Shown: piece by piece, positions 1 through 8,712 of the stretch | How positions within the stretch are numbered: the first letter of the stretch is position 1 | Layout of the letters: every line of letters starts with the position of its first letter | NCBI GenBank assembly: GCA_965221845.1 | Contig: OZ244919.1 | Span: 2,480,001 to 2,544,000 of the forward strand | From: JAJEFO01 sp965221845 | GTDB lineage: Bacteria > Pseudomonadota > Alphaproteobacteria > Rhodobacterales > Rhodobacteraceae | Direction of reading: 5' to 3' | Length of the DNA: 64,000 bases | The notes under the pieces: model-generated | What the model was told of the DNA's origin: nothing | Database searches by the model: none | The model's input: the letters and a program-made list of their open reading frames with translations, nothing else | Position numbers and translations under genes: made by a program

Positions 1-403
1 GGCGCGAGGGATGCCGCGCGGCCTGTCACGGCTTCGAGGTCGAGAGGGTCGCCGCCATGAGCGACGCAGAGCCGGAGGCCGCGCTCCGGAACCCGGCCAT
101 CGTCCGCCGTCGCCGGAAGGCGCCGGGCGCAGGGACGAACGCGCGCGTCTTCCCGGAGATTCAGGACGAGTGCGGCACGTTCGCCGGCTGGGTGTGCACG
201 CGGACGGGACGCCCGCCCGAGGCGGATGGAAGGACTTCGCGGAGGTTCCGGCGACACCGCCGCTGGCCGGGGGCGTCTCGGGATCCCTCAGGCGCCGCGG
301 CACGGTTTTCGCGGGGCCGGGGATCATCTGCGCCCGCCTTCAGGCGGTCGGCGTCGCGAACGACCGCTGCCGGGGCTGCCGGAAGGGCGCCGCTCCCGCC
401 TGA
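1..403 (+). pseudogene. tag: DNA-3-methyladenine glycosylase I remnant (frameshifted, 5' end outside window)
   Basis: Two reading frames together resemble the C-terminal two thirds of Tag, the base-excision enzyme that removes 3-methyladenine from DNA. Frame one runs from base 3 to about 227 and contains HGFEVERVAAM, LRNPAIVR and NARVFPEIQDECGTFAGW, all typical of the family. The match then continues in another frame from about 227 (WKDFAEVPATPP, LRRRG, QAVGVANDRCRGC) to a stop at 403. The switch at about 225-229 fits loss of one base. The usual C-terminal zinc ligand motif NDHxxxC reads NDRCRGC, so the His ligand is also gone. The 3' end overlaps the convergent transglycosylase gene by about 80 bp. 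A sequencing error could explain the frame change but not the lost His. Confidence 0.72.
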
Positions 404-1565
404 GGCGCTCCAGGACCTCGTGGCTCGCGTAGCCGTCGGGCGGCAGCCCCCGGCTCGCCTGGAACGCGCGGACCGCATCCGCCGTGTTCGGCCCCATGAT
501 CCCGTCCGCGCCCTGCGTGTCGAAGCCGCGCGCCGTCAGCAGCCGCTGCAGCTCCGCCTTCGCCGCACGGCCGAGAGCCCTGTCCCGCCGCGGCCATCCG
601 GACCGGAAGGGCCCGCCGCCGTCCAGGCGGTCCGCGAGATGGCCGACCGCGATCGCGTAGGCGTCGGCGGCGTTGTAGCGCTTCATCGCCCGGAAGTTGC
701 CGAAGGCCATGAAGGCGGCGCCGCGCAGGCCGGCCGGCAGCAGGACCGAGGCGGGCCCGTGGTCGGGGATTCGCCGGCCCCTGGCGTCGCGGACGCCCAT
801 GGCGGTCCATTCGCCGACGCCCTTCGTGGCGCGCCCGTCCGCAAGCGCGGGATCGAACCGGCGGGGAAGCGCGACCTCGACGCCCCAGGGCTGCCCCTTC
901 CGCCAGCCGCAGTGCCCAAGATAGGACGCCGCCGACGCCAGGGCGTCGGCGGGATCGTCCGACCAGATGTCCCGCCGCCCGTCGCCCCGGAAGTCGACTG
1001 CATGGTCGAGATACGTCGTCGGCATGAACTGGGCGTGCCCCATGCCGCCGGCCCAGCTTCCCCTCAGGCGCCCGGGCGGCATGTGCCCGCCCTGGACGAT
1101 CCTCAGGGCCGCAACCAGCTGGCGCTCGAAGAGCTCCGCCCGGCGCCCGTCGCAGGCCAGCGTCGCCAGCGCCGCGATCAGGGGCGTGTCGCCGCGGCTG
1201 GCGCCGAAGTCGCTCTCCGCGCCCCAGACGGCCGTCACGACGGCGGCCTCGACGCCGAAGGCCGCCTCGATCTCCGCGAGCAGCGGCCGGTTCGCCCGCA
1301 GCGCCGCGCGCCCGTCCCTCACGCGCGCATCCGAGACCGCCGCGTCCAGGTAGTCCCAGACCTGGCGCTGGAATTCCGGCTGGCTCCTGTCCCTGCGGAT
1401 CACGTCCGCGCTGTAGCGGACGCCGCGAAACGCGGCGTCAAGGATGCCGTCGCGAATGCCGCAGGCGCGGGCCCTGCCGCGAAAGCGGTCGATCCACCGC
1501 CGGAAGCAGATGCCCGTCCGGGTCGCGTCCGGAACGCCCTGCCCGGCACCGTCGGGGACGTTCAT
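324..1565 (-). CDS. Lytic murein transglycosylase (MltB-like) with C-terminal peptidoglycan-binding domain
   Basis: The 413-aa protein has the MltB/SLT catalytic fold: the acid Glu lies in WGAESDFGASRGDTPLIAAL (about residue 115), followed by GSWAGGMGHAQFMPTTYLDHAVD and an ATKGVGEW segment. A PG_binding_1 domain (about residues 335-395) carries LLTARGFDTQGADGIMGPNT and AVRAFQASRGLPPDG. Such enzymes cleave glycan strands to 1,6-anhydro-muropeptides in the periplasm. The start overlaps the RNase R stop by four bases (ATGA), so translation is probably coupled. Oddities: no hydrophobic signal peptide is visible at the N-terminus, and the basic tail after the PG-binding domain (SGRSRRRPPEGGRR) is read from the antisense strand of the tag remnant, suggesting a 3' extension. 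Confidence 0.9.
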   Translation of the reverse strand: MNVPDGAGQGVPDATRTGICFRRWIDRFRGRARACGIRDGILDAAFRGVRYSADVIRRDRSQPEFQRQVWDYLDAAVSDARVRDGRAALRANRPLLAEIEAAFGVEAAVVTAVWGAESDFGASRGDTPLIAALATLACDGRRAELFERQLVAALRIVQGGHMPPGRLRGSWAGGMGHAQFMPTTYLDHAVDFRGDGRRDIWSDDPADALASAASYLGHCGWRKGQPWGVEVALPRRFDPALADGRATKGVGEWTAMGVRDARGRRIPDHGPASVLLPAGLRGAAFMAFGNFRAMKRYNAADAYAIAVGHLADRLDGGGPFRSGWPRRDRALGRAAKAELQRLLTARGFDTQGADGIMGPNTADAVRAFQASRGLPPDGYASHEVLERLRRERRPSGSPGSGRSRRRPPEGGRR

Positions 1566-3793
1566 TTCCCCTTCCGCCTCCGCCTTGCCGCCCTCTTGGG
1601 CGCCTTCGCCGCCTTGCGGCGCGAAGGCACGCGCGTCCTGCGCGCTCCGGGCGGCGCATCGCCGCCGGCCTCGAGAAGGTCCAGCAGGATGCCGCCGGTG
1701 ACCGGCGAAACCTCGGCCAGCCGGACCCGGACCCGCCGGCCGACCGAAATCACGGTCCCGGTGAGATCGCCTGTCAGGGCCGGCCCGTCGCGGTCGAAGC
1801 GGAAGCGCTCGTCGCCGAGCCTGCTGACGGGCACCAGCCCGTCCGCCCCCGTTCCGTCTAGCGCGACGAACGCCCCGAAACGCTCGACGCCGGAAACACG
1901 GCCGGAGAGCTCGGTGCCGACCCGGTCTTCCAGGTGCGCCGCAAGGTAGCGGTCGGCGGTGTCGCGCTCCGCCTGGACGGAGCGCCTTTCGGCCCTGGAG
2001 ACGTGCTCGGCGGTGACGTCGAGCCCTTCCGCCTCGGCGTCGGTGAGGCCGTCCTCGCCCCAGCCATGGGCGCGGATCAGCGCCCGGTGCACCACGAGGT
2101 CCGCGTAGCGCCGGATGGGCGACGTGAAATGGGCGTAGGCCTCCAGCGCGAGCCCGAAATGCCCCGAGTTCCGCGAACTGTAATGCGCCTGCGCCATCGC
2201 GCGCAGCACCGAGAGGCTGACGAGCCCGCCGTCTTCCGTTCCCGCGGCGGCGGCGAGGAGCCGGTTGAGGCTGCGGGTGCCCGCGCCCGCGGGGAAGGGA
2301 AGTCCGGACGCCTTGGCGACCTCCTTCAGGGCGCGGATCCTCTCGGGCGGGGGTTCCTCGTGAACCCGGAACAGGAGCGGCGTCCCGCGGCCGACGAGCG
2401 TCCGCGCGGCGGCGACGTTCGCGAGGACCATGAACTCCTCCACCAGCCGGTGCACCTCCATGCGCTCCCTGAAGGCCACCGACCTGACCTTGCCGCCGTC
2501 GTCCAGGACGATCTCCCGCTCCGGAAGGTCAAGGGCGAGCGGCTGGCGGCGTTCGCGGGCGCCGCGCAGGGCGGAACAGGCGGCCCGGAGCGGCTTCAGC
2601 ACGGTCTCCCGCAGGGGCTCCGTCCTCTCGTCGGGCCGGCCGTCGAGGGCGCTCTGCGCCGCCTCGTAGCTCAGCGAGGCCGCCGAGCGCATCAGGGCGC
2701 GCCGGAAGCCGTGCGCGATCAGCTCGCCGTCCGCGTCGATCACGAGACGGGCGGCGATGCATGGCCGCTGCGCGCCTTCCAGAAGCGAGCACAGGCCGCC
2801 GGACAGGCGCTCGGGAAGCATCGGGACGACCCGGTCGGGGAAGTACGTCGAATTGCCGCGTTCCCTGGCCTCGAGGTCGAGGGCGCTTCCGGGCCTGACG
2901 TAGTGCGCGACGTCCGCGATGGCGACCCAGAGCACGTGCCCGCCCGCGTTGCCCGGGTCACGGTCAGGCTCGGCCCAGACCGCGTCGTCACGGTCGCGCG
3001 CGTCCGCCGGGTCGATCGTGACGAAAGGCAGCGACGTCAGGTCGGCCCGCGCGCCCGGCGCCACCGGCCGCGCGGCGTCCGCCTCCGCGGCGGCCTCGTC
3101 CGGAAAGCCGTCCCGCAGCCCGTGCCGGTGAATCGCGATCAGCGAGACGGATCTCGGCCGCGACGGGTCGCCGAGACGGGAGACGATGCGCACCTGGGGA
3201 AGCCCCTGGCGCGTCCGCGAACCGCCCTGCGCGGCCTCGACGAGCTCGCCGTCCCGGGCGCCGCCGTCGGCGCCCGGCGGCACGTGCCATTCGCGCGACG
3301 CGCCCTTGTCGACCGGCACGATCCGCCCGCCCGGCCCGAGCCTGCGGAACACGCCCAGGATCCTGGCGGGGCCCGTGCCGATGCGGCGGATGACGCTGGC
3401 CCGGCAGGCATGCGGCCCGCCCGCGGCCTCCTCGAGACGCGCGAGAACCCTGTCGCCCGGGGCGAGCGCGGGGTCGCCGGGTCCCTGCACGATCCTGATC
3501 ACGGGCGGATCTCCCCGACCTTTCCATCCCGGCGGATGCGCGAGCATGTCCCCGTCGGCGCCGGCACTGTCCACGCGCAGGACCGTCACCGGCGGAAGGC
3601 GGCCCGGCTCGCGAACGGTCTTCCGGCGCTTCGCGAGCCGGCCGTCGGCCTGCAGCTCCTCCAGCCGGCGCCCGAGGTCGCGCCTGTCCGCGCCCCTGAC
3701 GCCGAAGGCCCTTGCAATGTCGCGCTTCGACGCCTTCGACGGGTTGTCGGAAACCCAGGCCAGTATGTCTTCGTTGGAGGGAATCCGGGTCAT
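1562..3793 (-). CDS. rnr: Ribonuclease R
   Basis: The 743-aa product is a 3'-5' exoribonuclease of the RNB family that degrades structured RNA. An N-terminal HTH-like region (from MTRIPSNEDILAWV) is followed by cold-shock domains, then the RNB core with the metal-binding motif DPADARDRDDAVW at about residue 265 and the SGGLCSLLEG and FTSPIRRYADLVVHR motifs (about residue 565). An S1 domain (about 630-715) precedes a Lys/Arg-rich tail (KAAKAPKRAARRRRKGK) as in other RNase R proteins. The ATG at 3793 is the only plausible start. It is the first gene of a pair with the transglycosylase downstream (4-base overlap). Confidence 0.95.
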   Translation of the reverse strand: MTRIPSNEDILAWVSDNPSKASKRDIARAFGVRGADRRDLGRRLEELQADGRLAKRRKTVREPGRLPPVTVLRVDSAGADGDMLAHPPGWKGRGDPPVIRIVQGPGDPALAPGDRVLARLEEAAGGPHACRASVIRRIGTGPARILGVFRRLGPGGRIVPVDKGASREWHVPPGADGGARDGELVEAAQGGSRTRQGLPQVRIVSRLGDPSRPRSVSLIAIHRHGLRDGFPDEAAAEADAARPVAPGARADLTSLPFVTIDPADARDRDDAVWAEPDRDPGNAGGHVLWVAIADVAHYVRPGSALDLEARERGNSTYFPDRVVPMLPERLSGGLCSLLEGAQRPCIAARLVIDADGELIAHGFRRALMRSAASLSYEAAQSALDGRPDERTEPLRETVLKPLRAACSALRGARERRQPLALDLPEREIVLDDGGKVRSVAFRERMEVHRLVEEFMVLANVAAARTLVGRGTPLLFRVHEEPPPERIRALKEVAKASGLPFPAGAGTRSLNRLLAAAAGTEDGGLVSLSVLRAMAQAHYSSRNSGHFGLALEAYAHFTSPIRRYADLVVHRALIRAHGWGEDGLTDAEAEGLDVTAEHVSRAERRSVQAERDTADRYLAAHLEDRVGTELSGRVSGVERFGAFVALDGTGADGLVPVSRLGDERFRFDRDGPALTGDLTGTVISVGRRVRVRLAEVSPVTGGILLDLLEAGGDAPPGARRTRVPSRRKAAKAPKRAARRRRKGK

Positions 3794-3889
3794 GTCAGCC
3801 CGATAGCACGGGACGCGGGCGGGATCACGCCGGTCGGCGGCAAGACGCGCCCGGCCGGCCGGAGTCCGGACGGAGGACGGGCGCGGGCG

Positions 3890-4459
3890 TCACCCAAGGT
3901 CGGAAGCCGCGTCAACGTCGGCAAGGGTGGCGACCGTGGCGGTCGGCCCGGGAAGCGTGGAGAGCGCGTCGGCGAGGGTTTCCGGATGCGACCAGCGCGT
4001 GCCCCGGAACAGGCCTGCGGGAAGCAGCTGCGGATGAAGCAGGCCGATCAGCCAGAATCCGCCGTCCTCGGCCGGGCCGACGACGGATCGGGCGCGGCCG
4101 AGCGCCGAGAACCCGGCGGCAAGGTGCCGCCTCTCGATTCCGGGAATGTCGGATCCGACAAGGAGAGTGGGCCCCGGCGTCGCCCGGAGCGCGCGCGTCA
4201 TCCTCCGGCCCAGGCTCCCGGATCCCTGCGGAATGCGCGCAAGGCCGGATGGCCAGGCGCGGCTCCTGAGCCCTTCGCTGTCGGGCGTGACGGCAACGAC
4301 CGTGCGCCAGCGCGGATCGCGGAGACGGCGCAGGAGGCGCGTGGCCTGATGCCGGTACCACCAGGCCGCCGTCACCATCCCGATCTCCCGCCCCAGCCGC
4401 GTCTTGACCCGGCCCGGGCGCGGCTCCTTCAGCATGACGATCACGGTCCGCCGCCTCAC
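3890..4459 (-). CDS. DUF2064 family nucleotidyl/glycosyltransferase-like protein
   Basis: The 189-aa protein belongs to the DUF2064/TIGR04282 family, related to GT-A glycosyltransferases and CofC-like nucleotidyltransferases. Visible family landmarks are the N-terminal VIVMLKEPRPGRVKTRLGREIG, the metal-binding GSDIPGI (about residue 105) and the VVGPAEDGGFWLIGL segment. The exact substrate is unknown for most members. The start is GTG at 4459, overlapping the stop of the upstream GNAT gene by four bases (GTGA), so this is the last gene of the dapE-GNAT-DUF2064 set. Confidence 0.82.
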   Translation of the reverse strand: MRRRTVIVMLKEPRPGRVKTRLGREIGMVTAAWWYRHQATRLLRRLRDPRWRTVVAVTPDSEGLRSRAWPSGLARIPQGSGSLGRRMTRALRATPGPTLLVGSDIPGIERRHLAAGFSALGRARSVVGPAEDGGFWLIGLLHPQLLPAGLFRGTRWSHPETLADALSTLPGPTATVATLADVDAASDLG

Positions 4460-4872
4460 AGCAAGAGGGTCATCTCGCGATGCGGAATGCCGGCATCGCG
4501 GTATTCCGGGCCGGCGACCTCGAAGCCGAGGGCCTCGTAGAACCGGATCGCGTGCACCTGGGATCCCAGGCTTGCCCGGGCAAGGCCCTGCCTTCTCAGC
4601 TCGTCCACGGCCGCGCGCATGATGTCCTTGCCGAGGCCGCGGCCGCGCCTGTCCGCGAGAACCGCCACCCGGCCGATCCTGCCTGCGTCGCCCTCGACCA
4701 GGAGGCGCGCGGTGCCGACGGGCACGCCGTTCTCGAAGGCGACCAGATGCATCGCCTCGCCGTCGCGGCCGTCCCGCTCACGCGCTGCCGAAACGCCCTG
4801 CTCCTCCATGAAGACGCGGGCGCGTATGTCCAGCACCGCCGGCATGTCGCGCGCATCGGCCAGACGTATCAT
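4456..4872 (-). CDS. GNAT family N-acetyltransferase (ElaA/YjcF-like)
   Basis: The 138-aa protein is a single GNAT domain. The acetyl-CoA pyrophosphate loop is RVAVLADRRGRGLGKDIMRAAV (R-R-G-R-G-L-G, about residues 68-88), followed by the C-terminal SQVHAIRFYEALGFEV motif and a GIPHREMTLLL end typical of YjcF/ElaA-type members. The ATG at 4872 was chosen over longer in-frame starts because it begins exactly at the GNAT motif and overlaps the dapE stop (ATGA). The acceptor substrate cannot be told from sequence. The gene sits between dapE and the DUF2064 gene with 4-base overlaps on both sides. Confidence 0.88.
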   Translation of the reverse strand: MIRLADARDMPAVLDIRARVFMEEQGVSAARERDGRDGEAMHLVAFENGVPVGTARLLVEGDAGRIGRVAVLADRRGRGLGKDIMRAAVDELRRQGLARASLGSQVHAIRFYEALGFEVAGPEYRDAGIPHREMTLLL

Positions 4873-6011
4873 GCGAAGTACCTGCCGAGGATCCCGCGGT
4901 AGACCGCCGCGAGCCGCACGATCTGCGCGGTCTCGACGCGCTCGTCGGCCTCGTGCATCGTCCTGCCGACGAGGCCGAACTCCACCACCGGACAGTGCCG
5001 CCTGATGAAACGCGCGTCGGACGAGCCGCCGGCCGTCGACAGGTCGGGCGACAGGCCGGTTTCCGCCCGGATCGCCTCCGCAACGAGTTCCGAAAGCGCG
5101 CCGGGCGGCGTGAGAAAGCACTCCCCGGAAACCCTCGCCTCCATAGAGATCTCGATGCCGGACGCCGATGCGGCCAGCCGGGCCTCCTCTTCGAGCCATG
5201 CCGTCAGGCTGCCCGGGCTGTGGGCGTCGTTGAACCTGATGTTCAGCGCCGCACGGCACGTGGCGGGAATGACGTTGCCGGCGGCATTCCCGGTGTCGAT
5301 GGCCGTGACGGCAAGCGTCGACGGCTCGAAGCGTTCCGTGCCGTCGTCGAGCCTGCGGCTGGAAAGCCTGTCCATGAGGCGCGCGATGACGGGAACCGGA
5401 TTCCGCGCGCGGTCCGGATACGCGGCATGGCCCTGCAGGCCGGCCGCCGTGAAACGCGCCGTCATGGAGCCCCTGCGCCCGATCTTCATCGCGTCCCCCA
5501 GCGTCTCGACCGAGGTCGGCTCCCCGACGATGCAGTCCGACATGGCTTCGCCGTTCGCGGCCATCCAGTCGAGAATGGCCGCCGTGCCGTCCGTCGCGTC
5601 ACCCTCCTCGTCACCGGTGACCGAAATGATGATCGCCCCCCCGGGCGGGCTTTCCTGCACGAAGGAGGCGGCGGCGGACACGAAGGCCGCGACGCCCGAC
5701 TTCATGTCGACGGCGCCGCGCCCGTAGAGCCAGCCGTCACGCTCCTCGGCCGCGAACGGGTCGGCGGACCACGCCTGGGGGTCGCCGGGGGGCACGACGT
5801 CGGCATGCCCGTTGAAGCCGAGGGTCCGCGGCGCGGCCTTCTCGCCCCAGCGGGCGACGAGGTTCGCAACGCCCCCCCTGTCGGCGCGAAAGCAGTCGAA
5901 GCCGGCGTCGCGAAGCGTGGATTCCAGCAGCGCGATCGCGCCGCCCTCCTCCGGAGTGACGGTCCTGCAGCGAACGAGCCGCCGCGTGAGTTCGACGGGA
6001 TCACGGCTCAT
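4869..6011 (-). CDS. dapE: Succinyl-diaminopimelate desuccinylase
   Basis: The 380-aa M20 metallohydrolase removes succinate from N-succinyl-LL-diaminopimelate in lysine and peptidoglycan synthesis. Zinc-binding and catalytic landmarks are GHADVVPPGDPQAW (about residue 68), GRGAVDMKSGVAAF (about 98), GDEEGDATDGT (about 132) and the C-terminal EFGLVGRTMHEADE with its metal-ligand His. GGSSDARFIRRH (about 320) is the usual substrate-binding stretch. Length is normal for the family. It lies 113 bp downstream of dapD, the preceding step of the succinylase pathway, and overlaps the GNAT gene by four bases. Confidence 0.96.
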   Translation of the reverse strand: MSRDPVELTRRLVRCRTVTPEEGGAIALLESTLRDAGFDCFRADRGGVANLVARWGEKAAPRTLGFNGHADVVPPGDPQAWSADPFAAEERDGWLYGRGAVDMKSGVAAFVSAAASFVQESPPGGAIIISVTGDEEGDATDGTAAILDWMAANGEAMSDCIVGEPTSVETLGDAMKIGRRGSMTARFTAAGLQGHAAYPDRARNPVPVIARLMDRLSSRRLDDGTERFEPSTLAVTAIDTGNAAGNVIPATCRAALNIRFNDAHSPGSLTAWLEEEARLAASASGIEISMEARVSGECFLTPPGALSELVAEAIRAETGLSPDLSTAGGSSDARFIRRHCPVVEFGLVGRTMHEADERVETAQIVRLAAVYRGILGRYFA

Positions 6012-6124
6012 GAATCATCGCCAGCCTCTGCCGCACGGGGCCGCAATCACGCTTTCCGGGCGGCGGCGTCGCATGCCTGCACGGGCGGGCGACCGGGTCG
6101 CGTTGCGGCCCGGGGCCGGCGGGC

Positions 6125-6952
<828 letters not shown>

Positions 6953-7020
6953 CTGGACACCTCGCGTGGCTGGTGACGGCGACATATCCCCTGGACCGAA
7001 GGAGGGCAACGACGCGTTCC

Positions 7021-7515
7021 TCAGCCGCCGCAGGGCAGTCTCGACGAGACGCGCGCGCCGCCGACGCCTGCAAGGTTGGGCCCGCCGAACAGGCGCATGT
7101 GCTCGACCTTGGGGCAGCGATCCTGGACCACGGCCAGCCCGTGCGCCCGCGCCTTCGCCGCGGCCGCTTCGTGGCGCACGCCGTACTGCATCCAGACGGT
7201 CCTGAGACCGGGCGTCAGGTGAGCGAGCGCCTCGTCGACGATGCCCGGCACGGCGTCAGGCCTCCGGAATACGTCAAGCATGTCGACCGCGACGTCCCGG
7301 GGAATGTCGCGAATGCGCGCGAGCACCGGCTCGCCGAGCAGGGTCTCGCCGACCCTGGCCGGATTGACCGGAATCACGCGCCGCCCCCGGCCGCTGAAAT
7401 ACGTAGCGACGAACAGGGACGCGCTGACGTGGCCCGTGGAAGCGCCGACCATCGCGATGGTGGCCGTTTCCTCGAGGATCTGGCGCAGTCTTGGATCCGG
7501 CGTGTCGTCCGGCAC
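7021..7515 (-). CDS. CoA-binding domain protein (YccU family)
   Basis: The 164-aa protein has the Rossmann-type CoA_binding_2 domain. The nucleotide-binding turn AMVGASTGHVSASLFVATYF is near residue 21, followed by RRVIPVNP and the family-typical VDMLDVFRRPDAVPGIVDEAL. VWMQYGVRHEAAAAKARAHGLAVVQDRCPKVEH matches the conserved C-terminal part with its Cys-Pro-Lys-x-Glu motif. The physiological role of the family is not established. It is transcribed towards dapD, 68 bp away. Confidence 0.86.
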   Translation of the reverse strand: MPDDTPDPRLRQILEETATIAMVGASTGHVSASLFVATYFSGRGRRVIPVNPARVGETLLGEPVLARIRDIPRDVAVDMLDVFRRPDAVPGIVDEALAHLTPGLRTVWMQYGVRHEAAAAKARAHGLAVVQDRCPKVEHMRLFGGPNLAGVGGARVSSRLPCGG

Positions 7516-8027
7516 GGGCCGCTATCCCCCTCGCGGCCCGGCATGCCCCGCAGCGGGACGCCCGCCGGCATGCCGGTCCCGGCTGCGGCCGCCGCCCCGG
7601 CCTGGCAGGGGACGGCCCTCGCCTGCCGCGCCGATGCGCCCGGGCAGGGCCGCCGTCGCAACCAGGGATGCAGGGGCGGCCCCGTCAGCGATCTTGCGGG
7701 CGGTTCCGGGCTGCCGCTCCGGCAGGGCCGCGACGCGGCCGCCTGGCCGGGCGGCGGCCGACTCCCGTGCCCGGCTCTTCCACGCCGCGAGCGTCCTCGG
7801 CAGCCTGGCGCATGGCGCGCTGCGCGGGAGGGGTCGGATCGGCATGGCCGGAACCTACATCGGGATGCCGCGCGGGCGCAAGGACGCCCGGGCCAGAGGA
7901 AATTGTGCGGGCAGGGGGGTTCCATCATGGGCGCGATGCGGGTTATTGGGGAGCCGTCGGACAGCGGTCCTGCACGCGCGGCATCGGGCAGCAATCCGCG
8001 GGCGGAAGCGGGGGAAGGAGTGGCGAG
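7516..8027. other. Intergenic region without a recognisable gene
   Basis: About 510 bp separate the CoA-binding gene from the divergently oriented IalB-like gene. Open frames cross it on both strands (for example 7522-7845 minus), but their translations are Arg/Pro/Gly/Ala-rich and resemble no family I know, as expected of high-GC shadow frames. It should contain the divergent promoters of both neighbours; I could not pick a convincing -35/-10 pair. Confidence 0.5.
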
Positions 8028-8579
8028 ATGAAACCGGCGCCTTTTTTTTGCGCATTGGCGCTTTCCGTCGCGGCGGCATGCGCTGCAGGGTCCTCGACGG
8101 CACAGGACGGCCTCTTGCCGTCCGTGGCCACGGCGGGCGACTGGCATGTCGTCGAGGGCTCCGATCCAAGGATCTGCTTTGCCGAGACGGCGCCGACGAG
8201 GACCTTGAACACGCGTGGCGGCAGGGAGGTCCAGGTCAGCAGGGGCGACATCCGCCTGACCGTGTCGTACGTGCCTGCGAGCAACGTGGCCGGGGAGGTC
8301 GCCTTCACGGGCGGATACCCGTTCGAGAAGGACTCGACCGCGACGCTGGAGATCGGCGGCGCGACGTTCGAGCTCGTCACGTTCGACCTGTCCGCCGAAG
8401 GAAGGTATGCATGGGCCAGGAACCCGGACGAGGACGAGAGGATCGTCGCCGCCATGAAGCGGGGCGTCAGGGCCGTCGTGAAGGCGCGGTCGAGCCGCGG
8501 AACGGACACGATGGACACGTTCTCGCTGATCGGCGCAACGGCCATGATCGAGGAAGCCGAGAGGCGCTGCGGCTCCTGA
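8028..8579 (+). CDS. Invasion-associated locus B (IalB)-like periplasmic protein
   Basis: The 183-aa precursor starts with a Sec signal peptide (MKPAPFFCALALSVAAACA, cleavage plausibly before or near SSTAQD). The mature part contains DWHVVEGSDPRICFAE, RGDIRLTVSYVPASN, FTGGYPFEKDSTATLEIGG and a C-terminal KARSSRGTDTMDTFSLIG, matching the IalB family common in Rhodobacterales and Rhizobiales. Two Cys in the mature chain (ICFAE and RRCGS) could form a disulfide. The family name comes from Bartonella; the role in free-living relatives is unknown. A GGAAGGAG ribosome-binding site ends 7 bases before the ATG at 8028. The gene lies 133 bp upstream of rlmN. Confidence 0.85.
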   Translation: MKPAPFFCALALSVAAACAAGSSTAQDGLLPSVATAGDWHVVEGSDPRICFAETAPTRTLNTRGGREVQVSRGDIRLTVSYVPASNVAGEVAFTGGYPFEKDSTATLEIGGATFELVTFDLSAEGRYAWARNPDEDERIVAAMKRGVRAVVKARSSRGTDTMDTFSLIGATAMIEEAERRCGS

Positions 8580-8712
8580 CGCGGCGAGTCCGGGGCCAGG
8601 TCCGGCGGGCGCCCGCCGCAGCGGCGGGCATGGCCGGATCTGCCGGAACCCCGGCCGTGCGGAGGGGCTTGCCGATCGGGGCCGTGCCGTCCGGACCCCA
8701 TGAACGCGGCAG

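Noticed and set aside
1934..4540. 868-codon open frame on the plus strand
   Set aside because: Antisense to rnr and the DUF2064 gene, with no recognisable domain.
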